Assembly (NCBI GenBank): GCA_030604345.1
Contig: JAUVWB010000056.1
Coordinates: 1-8,235, forward strand
DNA: 8,235 nucleotides
Reading direction: 5' to 3'
Origin: Desulfofustis sp.
GTDB taxonomy: Bacteria; Desulfobacterota; Desulfobulbia; Desulfobulbales; Desulfocapsaceae
How positions within the stretch are numbered: the stretch's first letter is position 1; the number at the start of each line of letters is the position of its first letter. Position numbers and translations under genes: made by a program. Positions 1 to 6,414 of this stretch are shown one piece after another. Below the pieces are notes generated by a model. It made no database searches. It saw only the letters and a list, made by a program, of their open reading frames with translations, and was not told the DNA's origin.

Positions 1-101
1 CCCTTGTTGATCATCAGGATGACACCCTTCATCACCACCACATATTCATCCTGCAGACCAAAATCAGTGGTAAGGGTTATGGGAAACCCGCTCTGTCTCA
101 T
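1..101 (-). CDS. SAM hydroxide adenosyltransferase (DUF62 family), N-terminal fragment
   Basis: Only the first 33 codons are in the window; the gene continues past the left edge. The start of the protein reads MRQSGFPITLTTDFG followed by LQDEYVVVMKGVI. This is the recognisable N-terminus of the SAM hydrolase/SAM hydroxide adenosyltransferase family (typical form ITLxTDFGxxDxYVGxMKG), which contains the SAM-binding aspartate of the TDFG motif. Characterised members cleave S-adenosylmethionine with water to adenosine and methionine; halogenases such as fluorinase share the fold, but few-residue fragments cannot separate them. The usual YVG is YVV here. The ATG at 101 has no clear Shine-Dalgarno; an in-frame TTG at 128 is an alternative start. 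It lies 68 bases after mltA with no terminator-like hairpin between, so it is probably the next gene of the same operon. Confidence 0.75.
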   Translation of the reverse strand, partial: MRQSGFPITLTTDFGLQDEYVVVMKGVILMINK

Positions 102-169
102 GAGATCGGTTCTGTGTTTTTCACTCAATCTTGCCGTGACCTGTACGCACCATAAATATCTTACCTGAT

Positions 170-1393
170 TTATCGGGGCGACGCAAAATCCGTAGCACTC
201 TTTTTGACAAGAAAGAACAGCTTTCCCGGTTCGTTGAGATGGCCGGCTACCGTTTCGGCTGCGGGGCCGGAGCCACAGAAGAGGTCGATTCGGCCCGGGC
301 CCGTGATGGCGGCGCCGCTGTCTTGAGGCAAAAGAAATCGGCCGTACGGCCGCCAGTGGGAGATGGAGCCGGAGGCGTCGAGTACCGGACGTTTGCTGAG
401 CAGAAAACCGATGGCACCGGTGGGCAGGACCCGGTGATCAATGGCTGCGGAGCGGTTCGGGGTCAAGGTCAGCCCCAGAGAGCCGCGAGGCCCGGTCGCA
501 TCGCCCTGACGGAAGAAGACGTAGCGTGGATTGTGGTGCAGCATCTCCTCCAGGTCTTCCGGATGGTCGGCGAAGTAGGCTCGTATGGCGGGGATCGATA
601 CCTCATTTCGGGACAGGATACCTCGATCGACAAAGAGCTTGCCGAGGCTGTTGTAGGTCAGGCCGTTGGTGGCGGCGAACTGCACCGCTTGGATGGATCC
701 GTCCGGCAGCCGAATACGCCCGGACCCCTGGACGTGCATCAAATAGGCGTCGAACGGATCACGCAGATAGACCAGTTCATGGCCGCTGAGCAGCTGGCCG
801 TCTTCCAACTCCTTGCGGGTCCAGTAGGGGCGGAAGGTGCCGCCAGCGTCGATCCGTCCCGGTTGTTTGTCCCCAGTCGCCGGGTCTGTTCTGACGACCA
901 GCGAGTCGGGGACCCGGTACAGGGGAAAGCGGTACGGCCCTTCTCTGGTCAAACTGCCGGCAAAGAGCGGTTCGTAGTAGCCGGTAACCAGCATGGAATG
1001 GTCAGCGGTTCGGCCGGTGGCTTGAAAGACATGGAATTGTTCTCTGAGCCGTCGGCTCAACACCAGCGGGTCCGTCTGGCCGGCAACGAGGTCGCGAAAC
1101 GAGCTCAACGAGTCGAGCAGATGGGCGGCGGAAAAGCGATAGCCGGCGATGCCGGTTTCCTGTTTTGCCGAGAGCTTCTGCAGGTAAACGATCTGCCGGT
1201 CGATGGCTTGCAGGAGATCCGCGGTTGCCAGGTCGTCGATGAAGAGCGGAGCATGGCTGGCTGGCACCTCGATCAGTGGCACCCGAACCGGGGCACAGCT
1301 GCCCAGGGCCAGAAGCAGACAGTAGGTGACGGCGTTGAACAAAAAACTCAGGTATCGATATCCGGTCGCCACGTTCCCTGCTGAACGGGGCAT
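170..1393 (-). CDS. mltA: Membrane-bound lytic murein transglycosylase A (MltA, GH102), lipoprotein
   Basis: This 407-residue protein cleaves the MurNAc-GlcNAc bond of peptidoglycan to give 1,6-anhydroMurNAc ends, acting at the inner face of the outer membrane. Residues 1-33 form a lipoprotein signal ending in the lipobox L-G-S-C33; the +2 residue is alanine, which allows outer-membrane sorting. The MltA domain covers about 135-300, with VTGYYEPLF at 136-144 and MHVQGSGRI at 219-227. The C-terminal 3D domain holds D358-S-G-A-A-I and G365-P-G-R-I-D370; D358 aligns with the catalytic aspartate known as D308 in mature E. coli MltA. The ATG at 1393 is preferred because it puts the lipobox at a normal distance; an upstream in-frame ATG at 1468 would overlap mltB and give a signal peptide that is far too long. 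It starts 8 bases after the mltB stop with only a weak Shine-Dalgarno, which suggests translational coupling. E. coli MltA is 365 residues, so this version is slightly long. Confidence 0.93.
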   Translation of the reverse strand: MPRSAGNVATGYRYLSFLFNAVTYCLLLALGSCAPVRVPLIEVPASHAPLFIDDLATADLLQAIDRQIVYLQKLSAKQETGIAGYRFSAAHLLDSLSSFRDLVAGQTDPLVLSRRLREQFHVFQATGRTADHSMLVTGYYEPLFAGSLTREGPYRFPLYRVPDSLVVRTDPATGDKQPGRIDAGGTFRPYWTRKELEDGQLLSGHELVYLRDPFDAYLMHVQGSGRIRLPDGSIQAVQFAATNGLTYNSLGKLFVDRGILSRNEVSIPAIRAYFADHPEDLEEMLHHNPRYVFFRQGDATGPRGSLGLTLTPNRSAAIDHRVLPTGAIGFLLSKRPVLDASGSISHWRPYGRFLLPQDSGAAITGPGRIDLFCGSGPAAETVAGHLNEPGKLFFLVKKSATDFASPR

Positions 1394-1401
1394 GGCCTGG
1401 A

Positions 1402-2493
1402 TCAATCGGCCTTGATGGCCTCGGCCAGCTCGGCCACCGCCATGGCATAGCGGCTTGAATGGTTCCACTCGATGATCGCCTGGAAATTGGGATACCCGGC
1501 CACGTAGCGAAAACCGCCACCTTCGAAGGGGGCGAGCTCCAGTCCGACAATGATCACTTTCCTATTGTCTGGCGATTCGGGCAGATTGATGCCCTGGTCG
1601 GCGCTGACCAGAGCCACCTCGACCTTTCCTTTCCTCCCTTTCTGAAGCGCTGCGATCAGTTCCGCCGAGTTGAGTTCGGAGCCGATATCCACATAGATGG
1701 GGGCGTCGAGCGTCCAGTGGAACCGTTTCAGATAGTTGGCGATCGAGGCGAAGACATCCTCGATCGAGTTGAATACGTCGGTGATATCATCGTCGTCGAA
1801 ACTGACCGCATACTCGCGCAGACTGGACGGGATGAATTGCGGTTGACCGAAGGCGCCGGCATACGAGCCTTTGATCTGCATCGGGTCCATCTGGTTTTCC
1901 CGGCATAGAAGCAGAAAATGGACGAGCTGGGTGCGAAAGAACGTGGACCGACGTGGATAGGCATCGAACAAGGTGTTGAGGGTCTCAAATACGGGAAAAC
2001 TGCCGCGATGGGTGCCGAAGCGGGACTCGATACCCCAGATGGCGACAACCACTTCGCGGTCGACCCCGAATTCCGCTTCGATCCGGTCCAGCAGAGCCTG
2101 GTGCTCCACCATCTTCTTACGTCCGGTGGCAATGGTCTTCGGGGTTACGAAGAGGGGGCGATACTGGTGGTAGGGCTTCGCCTCCCACTGGCGGTCCATC
2201 AGTTCGAGGACCTTGCGGTTGATTTTAACCCCGGCAAACAGCCGTTGTAGCTCCTCTTCCGAGAACTGGTGATCACGCTGCAGTTCGGCGAAGAGTTCGC
2301 GGTAACGGGGGCTGGATACATCGATCGGTTGGCCGTCGGTTACCAGGTCGGCGGCCAACGGTTCGGCGGCGTTGAGACGCTTGGAAGGAAACGCCGCCAA
2401 TACCAGAAGGATAAATAAGGCTGCAAAGAATCGGGAAGCGTGCCGTGCCGCCTGGGTAACGTTTTTTGTCTGGTGATACCAAAAAAAGGTCAT
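1402..2493 (-). CDS. mltB: Lytic murein transglycosylase B family protein (MltB-like, GH103), soluble periplasmic form
   Basis: The 363-residue product belongs to the SLT_2/MltB family, which cleaves peptidoglycan glycan strands without water to leave anhydro ends. The catalytic glutamate is E156 in AIWGIESRFG (151-160). Further family blocks are GSYAGAFGQPQFIPSS at 209-224 and the C-terminal YPNFQAIIEWNHSSRYA at 334-350. The N-terminus has a basic start, a hydrophobic stretch at about 22-35 and a likely signal peptidase I site after LNA (40-42). There is no lipobox cysteine, unlike E. coli MltB, so this enzyme is expected to be soluble in the periplasm. The open frame continues upstream to 3147, but that part is a shadow of the DHH gene; the ATG at 2493 overlaps the DHH stop as ATGA and starts right before the signal peptide. 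No Shine-Dalgarno is visible, in keeping with coupled translation. A run of seven T follows two codons after the start. Confidence 0.93.
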   Translation of the reverse strand: MTFFWYHQTKNVTQAARHASRFFAALFILLVLAAFPSKRLNAAEPLAADLVTDGQPIDVSSPRYRELFAELQRDHQFSEEELQRLFAGVKINRKVLELMDRQWEAKPYHQYRPLFVTPKTIATGRKKMVEHQALLDRIEAEFGVDREVVVAIWGIESRFGTHRGSFPVFETLNTLFDAYPRRSTFFRTQLVHFLLLCRENQMDPMQIKGSYAGAFGQPQFIPSSLREYAVSFDDDDITDVFNSIEDVFASIANYLKRFHWTLDAPIYVDIGSELNSAELIAALQKGRKGKVEVALVSADQGINLPESPDNRKVIIVGLELAPFEGGGFRYVAGYPNFQAIIEWNHSSRYAMAVAELAEAIKAD

Positions 2494-3482
2494 GATGCGT
2501 GTTGATAGATGTGATTGAAAGCTGTCACGAAGCGATTGAGGTCGTCCTCGGGCAGCGAATTGATGCCGGCGGCAGCGGCTCGACCGCCGCCACTGGGGAA
2601 TTGACGGCAGAGGGTATCGGCATCGCGCCGGTCGGCCAGGGGGGCTCGCACACTGATCCGCAAAGAACCGTCGCCGTTCTCGGTAATCAGGGCGTGCGCT
2701 CCGTCGGGATTTTCCCGGGCCTTGAGATTGGCGAAGACTCCTGAAATCCTGCGGGCCCAGGGGCTGTAGGGGAGACGATAGATACGGTTGGCGCCGCTTT
2801 GGCAGAACACCGGCTGGTCCAGCGCCATGGCCATATCGTTGGCGAAACCCGCCTTCAGGGTTCGCAGCGTCTGTGATTGTTCGTAGAAGGCAAAAGGACT
2901 CGGGTAGGTGGCGATCGACTGGTAGAGGTGATCCGGCGCGAAGTAGAGATCCTGCAGATCGTTGCCGTAACCGTTGTAGTTGAGCAGTTCGCCGATTTCT
3001 CGAAGAATGGTCGTTTCCTGCTGTGACAGGCCGCTGGTGCTGGCCAGTTGTTCTGCTACCGCGTGCAGGTTGTCGCCGAAGGCCCCGCACAGGGCCCAGG
3101 GGCGGTGTGCCCCCTGCAGCAGGCCGTCGACGATCAGCGAGGTGCAACGGTCGGGCGCCGGATCAATATGGGCGGTGAGGTTGACTGCTGTCGGGATCGT
3201 GCCGGCGAAGTGATGATCGATATAAAGTACTTCGTTGCCGGCGTCCAGCAGACGGAGCAGGTCGGTTCGATTTGAATCGAGCGAGATGTCGATAACGGTG
3301 ATCGAACTGTTGGTTGTGTCCTGGAGGCGTCGCAACAGGGCGATGTCGCGTTTGACGCCGGTTATCAGCCGGGCCTCCGGGGCTGGTCTGGTCAGGCGCA
3401 GCTGGTGCAGGGCGCAGATGCCGTCGGCGTCACCGTTGAACACATCGTATTGTACACCGCGTTGCTGTCTGCTGAAAGGCAT
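2490..3482 (-). CDS. DHH/DHHA1 family phosphoesterase, substrate unknown
   Basis: A 330-residue cytoplasmic protein with the metal-binding pattern of DHH phosphoesterases: FNGDADGICALHQ (15-27, D18 and D20), D65 in TVIDISL, Y87-I-D89-H90-H91 (the DHH motif itself) and D137 in AFGDN. Together these would hold two Mn or Mg ions. The C-terminal DHHA1-like part ends in SGGGRAAAAGINSL (297-310), where the family more often has GGGH; arginine replaces the histidine. Relatives include RecJ, oligoribonuclease NrnA, cyclic-di-AMP phosphodiesterases and polyphosphatases, and the sequence does not say which substrate is used here. There is no signal peptide. The ATG at 3482 is placed just before the conserved YDVFNGDADG block; a weak GGA at 3491-3493 sits 8 bases ahead, at the foot of a strong hairpin. 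It follows lptD by 57 bases and its stop overlaps the mltB start, so it is an operon member despite having no obvious envelope role. Confidence 0.87.
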   Translation of the reverse strand: MPFSRQQRGVQYDVFNGDADGICALHQLRLTRPAPEARLITGVKRDIALLRRLQDTTNSSITVIDISLDSNRTDLLRLLDAGNEVLYIDHHFAGTIPTAVNLTAHIDPAPDRCTSLIVDGLLQGAHRPWALCGAFGDNLHAVAEQLASTSGLSQQETTILREIGELLNYNGYGNDLQDLYFAPDHLYQSIATYPSPFAFYEQSQTLRTLKAGFANDMAMALDQPVFCQSGANRIYRLPYSPWARRISGVFANLKARENPDGAHALITENGDGSLRISVRAPLADRRDADTLCRQFPSGGGRAAAAGINSLPEDDLNRFVTAFNHIYQHAS

Positions 3483-3493
3483 GGAGAAGATCC

Positions 3494-3525
3494 GTCAGCC
3501 GGTGCGCTATAGCACACCGGCTGAC
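3494..3525 (-). other. Intergenic palindrome/hairpin between lptD and the DHH gene
   Basis: A 32-base inverted repeat with 15-base arms around a central AT. In the plus-strand DNA one arm position is a C-A mismatch; in minus-strand RNA that pair becomes a U-G wobble, so the stem is continuous in the operon mRNA. It begins 15 bases after the lptD stop and ends 11 bases before the DHH ATG. The bases after it (GGATCTTCTCC) are pyrimidine-rich but lack a U tract, so it is not a clear Rho-independent terminator. It may be a partial attenuator, an mRNA-stabilising 3' end for lptD, a REP-type palindrome, or a structure affecting DHH translation. Confidence 0.7.
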
Positions 3526-3539
3526 CGAGAAGTGTTCAC

Positions 3540-5849
3540 TTAATACGAAAAACCGAGTTCACTGCCGATGTTGGCCAGACTGAAGACAACCATGAAAGCC
3601 GTATCGGTCGGCGTATACTGGGTGGCGAATTCGACCGACCAGCAGAGTGCCTGGTAGATCAGAGCAAAGTCGGCCTCGTTGGTCTCGCCTTCGGAGATCG
3701 AATGCTCGAACGACAGCTCGGTTCGCCAGTTGGCCGCCAGATAGGTGGAGAGCGTGCCGTTGATCTGTTCGTCGTTGGAGCCGTCGTCGAAGTAGTACTC
3801 GAGCTCGAAGAAATCGCCACGATCGTTGGAGTAATAGGTTTCGAAGAAGTGGCGGACGAAGCCTTCGCCGTAGACGTCGAAATCGGTGCGATAGTCGAAG
3901 AACAGCCGTTCGATGGGCTGCAGCCGCACTTGCAGGTTGACGGCCGAGAACGGTTCGTCGGAATCGTCGTCGAGCAGGCTGTAGGACTGACTGATTGAGG
4001 CATAGGCGAATTCCCGATCCTCAATCTCGCCGTCGAACAGGTTGAAAAAGTTGTCGATACCGTAGGTGATGCCGTTTTCTTCGCCGATCCGGTCGATGCC
4101 GTCGAAGCGTGGCAAATCGTCCTGGTCGATGTCGGGCACGAAGTCGTATTCGACAAACGGGCGGACCTGGTGATTGAGGCTTCGGCCTTCTCCGCCTTCA
4201 AGCGGGAAGGCCCGCATCAGCGTGGTCCCCACTTCGGCGTTGAAATCGAACAGGGCCCGGTTCTGGGTGGTGTCCTCGGTCCACTGGGCATCCCCGTATT
4301 CCTGGACGACGTAGAAGGTATCCCGGAGGCCGATCTCGGCTCGGGACTCCAGGTACTGGCTCAGGGGGACCGGCGCGCTCAGGCGGGGGTAGAGATCGAC
4401 CCGGTGGCCGCCGACACCTTCTTCGCGCCAGAAATTGTAATAGGAGGAATCCCAGGATAGGGTGAAATCGCCGAAGCTCTCCAGGGGCAGGGTGCCGGTG
4501 TAGTCGACGGACGGCAGGTTCCACAGGGGGCTGTTGCCGCTCGTGTCATCGCGCACATCGTTGATGGCCAGCAGTTCGGCGGCGAGCGAGGTGCTGCCCC
4601 AGGCTTTCTGGACGCCCAGTGTGTTGGTGCGCTGGTCTTCCGTCTTGCTCTCCAGGCTGCGGCCGAAGGAGCCGAGGAATTTCTCGTTGGTTTTGGTAAA
4701 GCCGGTCATGCCGGTGTTGAACTCGGTGAGGTAATCGCGGTCGGAAACGATGTCCACATCGAGACGCGTCATCCAGCCGTTGGCGAAATCCTGATCGGCC
4801 TTACCGCGAAACCAGTAACGGTCCTGATTATCGTGGGTGAACTCGGTGTCGGCATAGTAGGCCGTCTCCGATTCGTCGCTCAATTCGTCGTGCAGGTAGT
4901 TGCCCATGAACAGTCCGCGATCGGTTTCGCTCTTCACGTAGCGGAACTCGAGTCCGGGCATGTAGCCGCGGTCGCTGTAATACTGGGTATAAACGGTGAG
5001 GTCGGTGGAGTCGGAGATATTCCAGAAAAAGGGGAGATTGAAACCGAATCCGCTGTTTTCGCTGGAGAGCAGCTCCGGCAGCAGAAAACCGGTTTCCCGC
5101 TTGTTCTTGGCCGGGATGACCATCCACGGAGAGTAGAGCAGCGGCACGTCCTTGACGCGGAATCGAGCATGCTTGAGCACGGCATAGCCGTCCTGCTCGA
5201 TTACCGCATCACTGGCGGCGAAACTCCAGGGCGCGGTTTCATCGGCCTCGACTTTACAGGTGATCACCCAGCCATTTTGGATGTGATAGGTCTTAAATCC
5301 GGTCTTCTCGACGACCTCGCCTTCCAAATGAAGATCGTGTTCCTTGCGGATGATGGTGGCTTGTTTGAATACGCCGGTCTCCTGCTCCAGGTTGACTTCG
5401 CCCTGGTCGGCGTAGAGCTGTTCGTCATCGGTGATGACCGAGACGTTGCCGCGGGCCTTGATGGTATTCAGGGCGATGTCGTATACCGCCCAATCGGCGG
5501 TGATGGTAATTTCCGTGCGATAGTTCGGTTCGCTCTCTTCCGCGAGGTCGGCAGGGGTGATTTCGGTCGGTTCCGGTTCCTCTTCGAGCAGCGACGACCA
5601 GTCGGAGAACTCGGAGCGAACTTTGGGGCTCGGCGGCGGCAGCTGCTTGCGTTTGACCAGGACGATGTTGCCTTCGGCGACGATGCTGGCCGGTTGATCG
5701 AAACGGGTCAGCTTGTCGGCGGTGATATCCCATTCTTCGGTGGCCACGGATTCGGCGGCCGATAGATTCGGCGGTCCGGGGACAAACAGAAGCATCGCCG
5801 ACAGGAAGACAACGGATGATCTGACTATGCCTGGCAGATTCTTGGTCAC
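3540..5849 (-). CDS. lptD: LPS-assembly outer membrane protein LptD (OstA/Imp)
   Basis: The 769-residue protein (E. coli LptD is 784) forms with lipoprotein LptE the outer-membrane translocon that inserts LPS into the outer leaflet. A signal peptide covers about 1-31 (hydrophobic 12-23, LSA-A cleavage). The periplasmic OstA/LptA-like jelly roll spans about 38-205 (WDITADKL, VAEGNIVLV, ITADWAVYD, GNVSVITDDEQLYAD). The beta barrel follows, opening with the strongly conserved block YSPWMVIPAKNKRETGFLLP (239-258) and ending in strands rich in alternating aromatics. Only two cysteines remain in the mature protein: C198 at the end of the periplasmic domain and C735 near the C-terminus. The GTG at 5849 is chosen because AAGGAGT lies six bases ahead; the longer frame begins at a TTG at 5867 that includes this Shine-Dalgarno and adds six residues. 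An acidic, proline-rich insertion occupies about 70-111 inside the jelly roll. It is the first gene of the leftward operon. Confidence 0.95.
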   Translation of the reverse strand: MTKNLPGIVRSSVVFLSAMLLFVPGPPNLSAAESVATEEWDITADKLTRFDQPASIVAEGNIVLVKRKQLPPPSPKVRSEFSDWSSLLEEEPEPTEITPADLAEESEPNYRTEITITADWAVYDIALNTIKARGNVSVITDDEQLYADQGEVNLEQETGVFKQATIIRKEHDLHLEGEVVEKTGFKTYHIQNGWVITCKVEADETAPWSFAASDAVIEQDGYAVLKHARFRVKDVPLLYSPWMVIPAKNKRETGFLLPELLSSENSGFGFNLPFFWNISDSTDLTVYTQYYSDRGYMPGLEFRYVKSETDRGLFMGNYLHDELSDESETAYYADTEFTHDNQDRYWFRGKADQDFANGWMTRLDVDIVSDRDYLTEFNTGMTGFTKTNEKFLGSFGRSLESKTEDQRTNTLGVQKAWGSTSLAAELLAINDVRDDTSGNSPLWNLPSVDYTGTLPLESFGDFTLSWDSSYYNFWREEGVGGHRVDLYPRLSAPVPLSQYLESRAEIGLRDTFYVVQEYGDAQWTEDTTQNRALFDFNAEVGTTLMRAFPLEGGEGRSLNHQVRPFVEYDFVPDIDQDDLPRFDGIDRIGEENGITYGIDNFFNLFDGEIEDREFAYASISQSYSLLDDDSDEPFSAVNLQVRLQPIERLFFDYRTDFDVYGEGFVRHFFETYYSNDRGDFFELEYYFDDGSNDEQINGTLSTYLAANWRTELSFEHSISEGETNEADFALIYQALCWSVEFATQYTPTDTAFMVVFSLANIGSELGFSY

Positions 5850-5948
5850 GGTACACTCCTTTTGCAAAGACAGAAAATCGAGCCCGGAGGTTATCTATCA
5901 GTATTGACCACGCCGTGTCGCGCCGACGGAGACCCACCTCCCCTCAAG
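5850..5948 (-). other. lptD 5' leader, about 100 bases
   Basis: This is the stretch between the predicted transcription start and the lptD GTG. Apart from the Shine-Dalgarno at its end, no strong hairpin, riboswitch motif or upstream reading frame was recognised. Confidence 0.4.
5853..5859 (-). promoter_or_regulatory. Shine-Dalgarno site that sets the lptD start
   Basis: On the minus strand AAAAGGAGTGTACC runs directly into GTG at 5849. The GGAG core at 5855-5858 has near-ideal spacing to that GTG. This favours GTG over the TTG at 5867, which would lie upstream of the site. Confidence 0.8.
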
Positions 5949-5954
5949 CTCCGA

Positions 5955-5983
5955 AATGTACGGGTCGGCCAGCGTGGTGTCAA
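5955..5983 (-). promoter_or_regulatory. Sigma70-type promoter for the lptD operon
   Basis: Read on the minus strand, a perfect -35 TTGACA (5978-5983) is followed by exactly 17 bases and a -10 TACATT (5955-5960, 4 of 6 to consensus). AT-rich sequence immediately upstream (5985-6035) could act as an UP element. Transcription would begin near 5948, giving a leader of about 100 bases before the GTG at 5849. Nothing like a sigma-E box was recognised. Confidence 0.65.
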
Positions 5984-6004
5984 GCCAAAAGTAATAGTTT
6001 TGCC

Positions 6005-6031
6005 TTGATAATATCGTGCATTTGTTTTAAT
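6005..6031 (+). promoter_or_regulatory. Weak candidate promoter for the rne leader transcript
   Basis: In the AT-rich island between the divergent genes the plus strand carries TTGATA (6005-6010) and TTTAAT (6026-6031), each 5 of 6 to consensus but only 15 bases apart. Shifting the -10 to TTAATT gives 16. It is the best plus-strand candidate before the structured leader, and would start transcription near 6038-6040. The short spacing keeps confidence low. Confidence 0.3.
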
Positions 6032-6051
6032 TTTCGAAGGATTCACCGCTT

Positions 6052-6138
6052 ATGACAGAACCGGCACTCCATTTCCGGAGGCAGTGGAGCCATTGCTCTG
6101 GAACGGGGTCATCTCAGGCGGTCGAAAGCAACCGGTGA
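6052..6138 (+). CDS. Possible 28-codon leader ORF (doubtful)
   Basis: An ATG at 6052 opens a 28-residue frame ending in TGA at 6136-6138. A GAAGGA at 6036-6041 lies 10 bases ahead, which is longer than ideal. The peptide begins MTEPALHFRRQW and shows no known leader-peptide pattern, such as a codon run. It overlaps the first hairpin of the rne leader. It is listed because it is the only small frame here with any ribosome binding site, and it may well be chance. Confidence 0.15.
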   Translation: MTEPALHFRRQWSHCSGTGSSQAVESNR

Positions 6139-6155
6139 GAAAGGGTATGAGGTCA

Positions 6156-6181
6156 GTGCCGAACCCGAAACGGGTAAGCAC
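6156..6181 (+). other. Two-part hairpin in the rne leader
   Basis: An inner stem ACCCG/CGGGT (6163-6167 with 6171-6175) closes an AAA triloop. An outer stem GTGC/GCAC (6156-6159 with 6178-6181) encloses it across a purine-rich internal loop, CGA facing AA. Just outside, CAGGCG at 6115-6120 could pair at long range with CGCCTG at 6181-6186 and enclose the whole unit, though it shares base 6181. Confidence 0.45.
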
Positions 6182-6275
6182 GCCTGGCGCAATGCCGCCA
6201 CCGGTCAAGAGAGCATGATGAGCAGCTCCAACGAGTTGAGCAGAGGTTGCCTGCTGCTTGTTTCGTGCCGGAAAT

Positions 6276-6345
6276 GTGACGATACGGCCTGGCCGGCGAG
6301 GCCACTTCAGGGGGCTTTTCGACCCCTCTGAAAGGGACAGATCAC
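6276..6345 (+). other. Candidate three-way junction in the rne leader
   Basis: A closing stem GTGA/TCAC (6276-6279 with 6342-6345) encloses two hairpins placed side by side. The first is GGCCT/AGGCC (6286-6290 with 6299-6303). The second is a nine-pair stem from TTCAG to CTGAA (6306-6332) with one G-U pair and a nine-base loop. No U tract follows either hairpin, so neither is a terminator. Confidence 0.4.
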
Positions 6346-6370
6346 GCCGACAGCGCCGTACCGGCAGATC

Positions 6371-6394
6371 GAGCGGCGATCAATTCGCCGCTTT
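6371..6394 (+). terminator. Hairpin with short U run; possible weak terminator or attenuator
   Basis: AGCGGCG (6372-6378) pairs perfectly with CGCCGCT (6386-6392) around a seven-base loop, and G6371-U6393 extends the stem to eight. Only three U follow the GC-rich stem before GCC, so it is a poor Rho-independent terminator. It could mark the end of a separate small RNA or attenuate read-through into rne, or be one more leader hairpin. Confidence 0.25.
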
Positions 6395-6414
6395 GCCAAC
6401 AGATTGTGGTATCG

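Noticed and set aside
239..1384. 381-codon plus-strand open frame opposite mltA
   Set aside because: The minus strand encodes MltA with lipobox and catalytic 3D-domain motifs. The plus-strand translation shows no family motif and is a product of GC-rich codon bias.
1394..1468. Longer mltA start at 1468
   Set aside because: It overlaps the end of mltB and would place the lipobox cysteine at residue 58, too far for a lipoprotein signal.
2494..3147. Upstream extension of the mltB frame
   Set aside because: It lies within the DHH gene in another frame, is full of R, S and P, and would bury the MltB signal peptide in mid-protein. The ATG at 2493 overlapping the DHH stop is the natural start.
3494..3525. 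Rho-independent terminator after lptD
   Set aside because: The stem is strong but is followed by GGATCTTCTCC rather than a U tract, and the downstream genes have no evident promoter of their own.
5850..5867. TTG start for lptD at 5867
   Set aside because: The Shine-Dalgarno AAGGAG lies downstream of this TTG and is correctly spaced to the GTG at 5849.
6060..6400. Known structured RNA (RNase P RNA, tmRNA, SRP RNA, 6S RNA, cobalamin riboswitch) or group II intron
   Set aside because: The signature blocks of these RNAs were looked for by eye and not found. For an intron there is no domain V-like hairpin and no reverse transcriptase frame. A covariance-model search could still overturn this.
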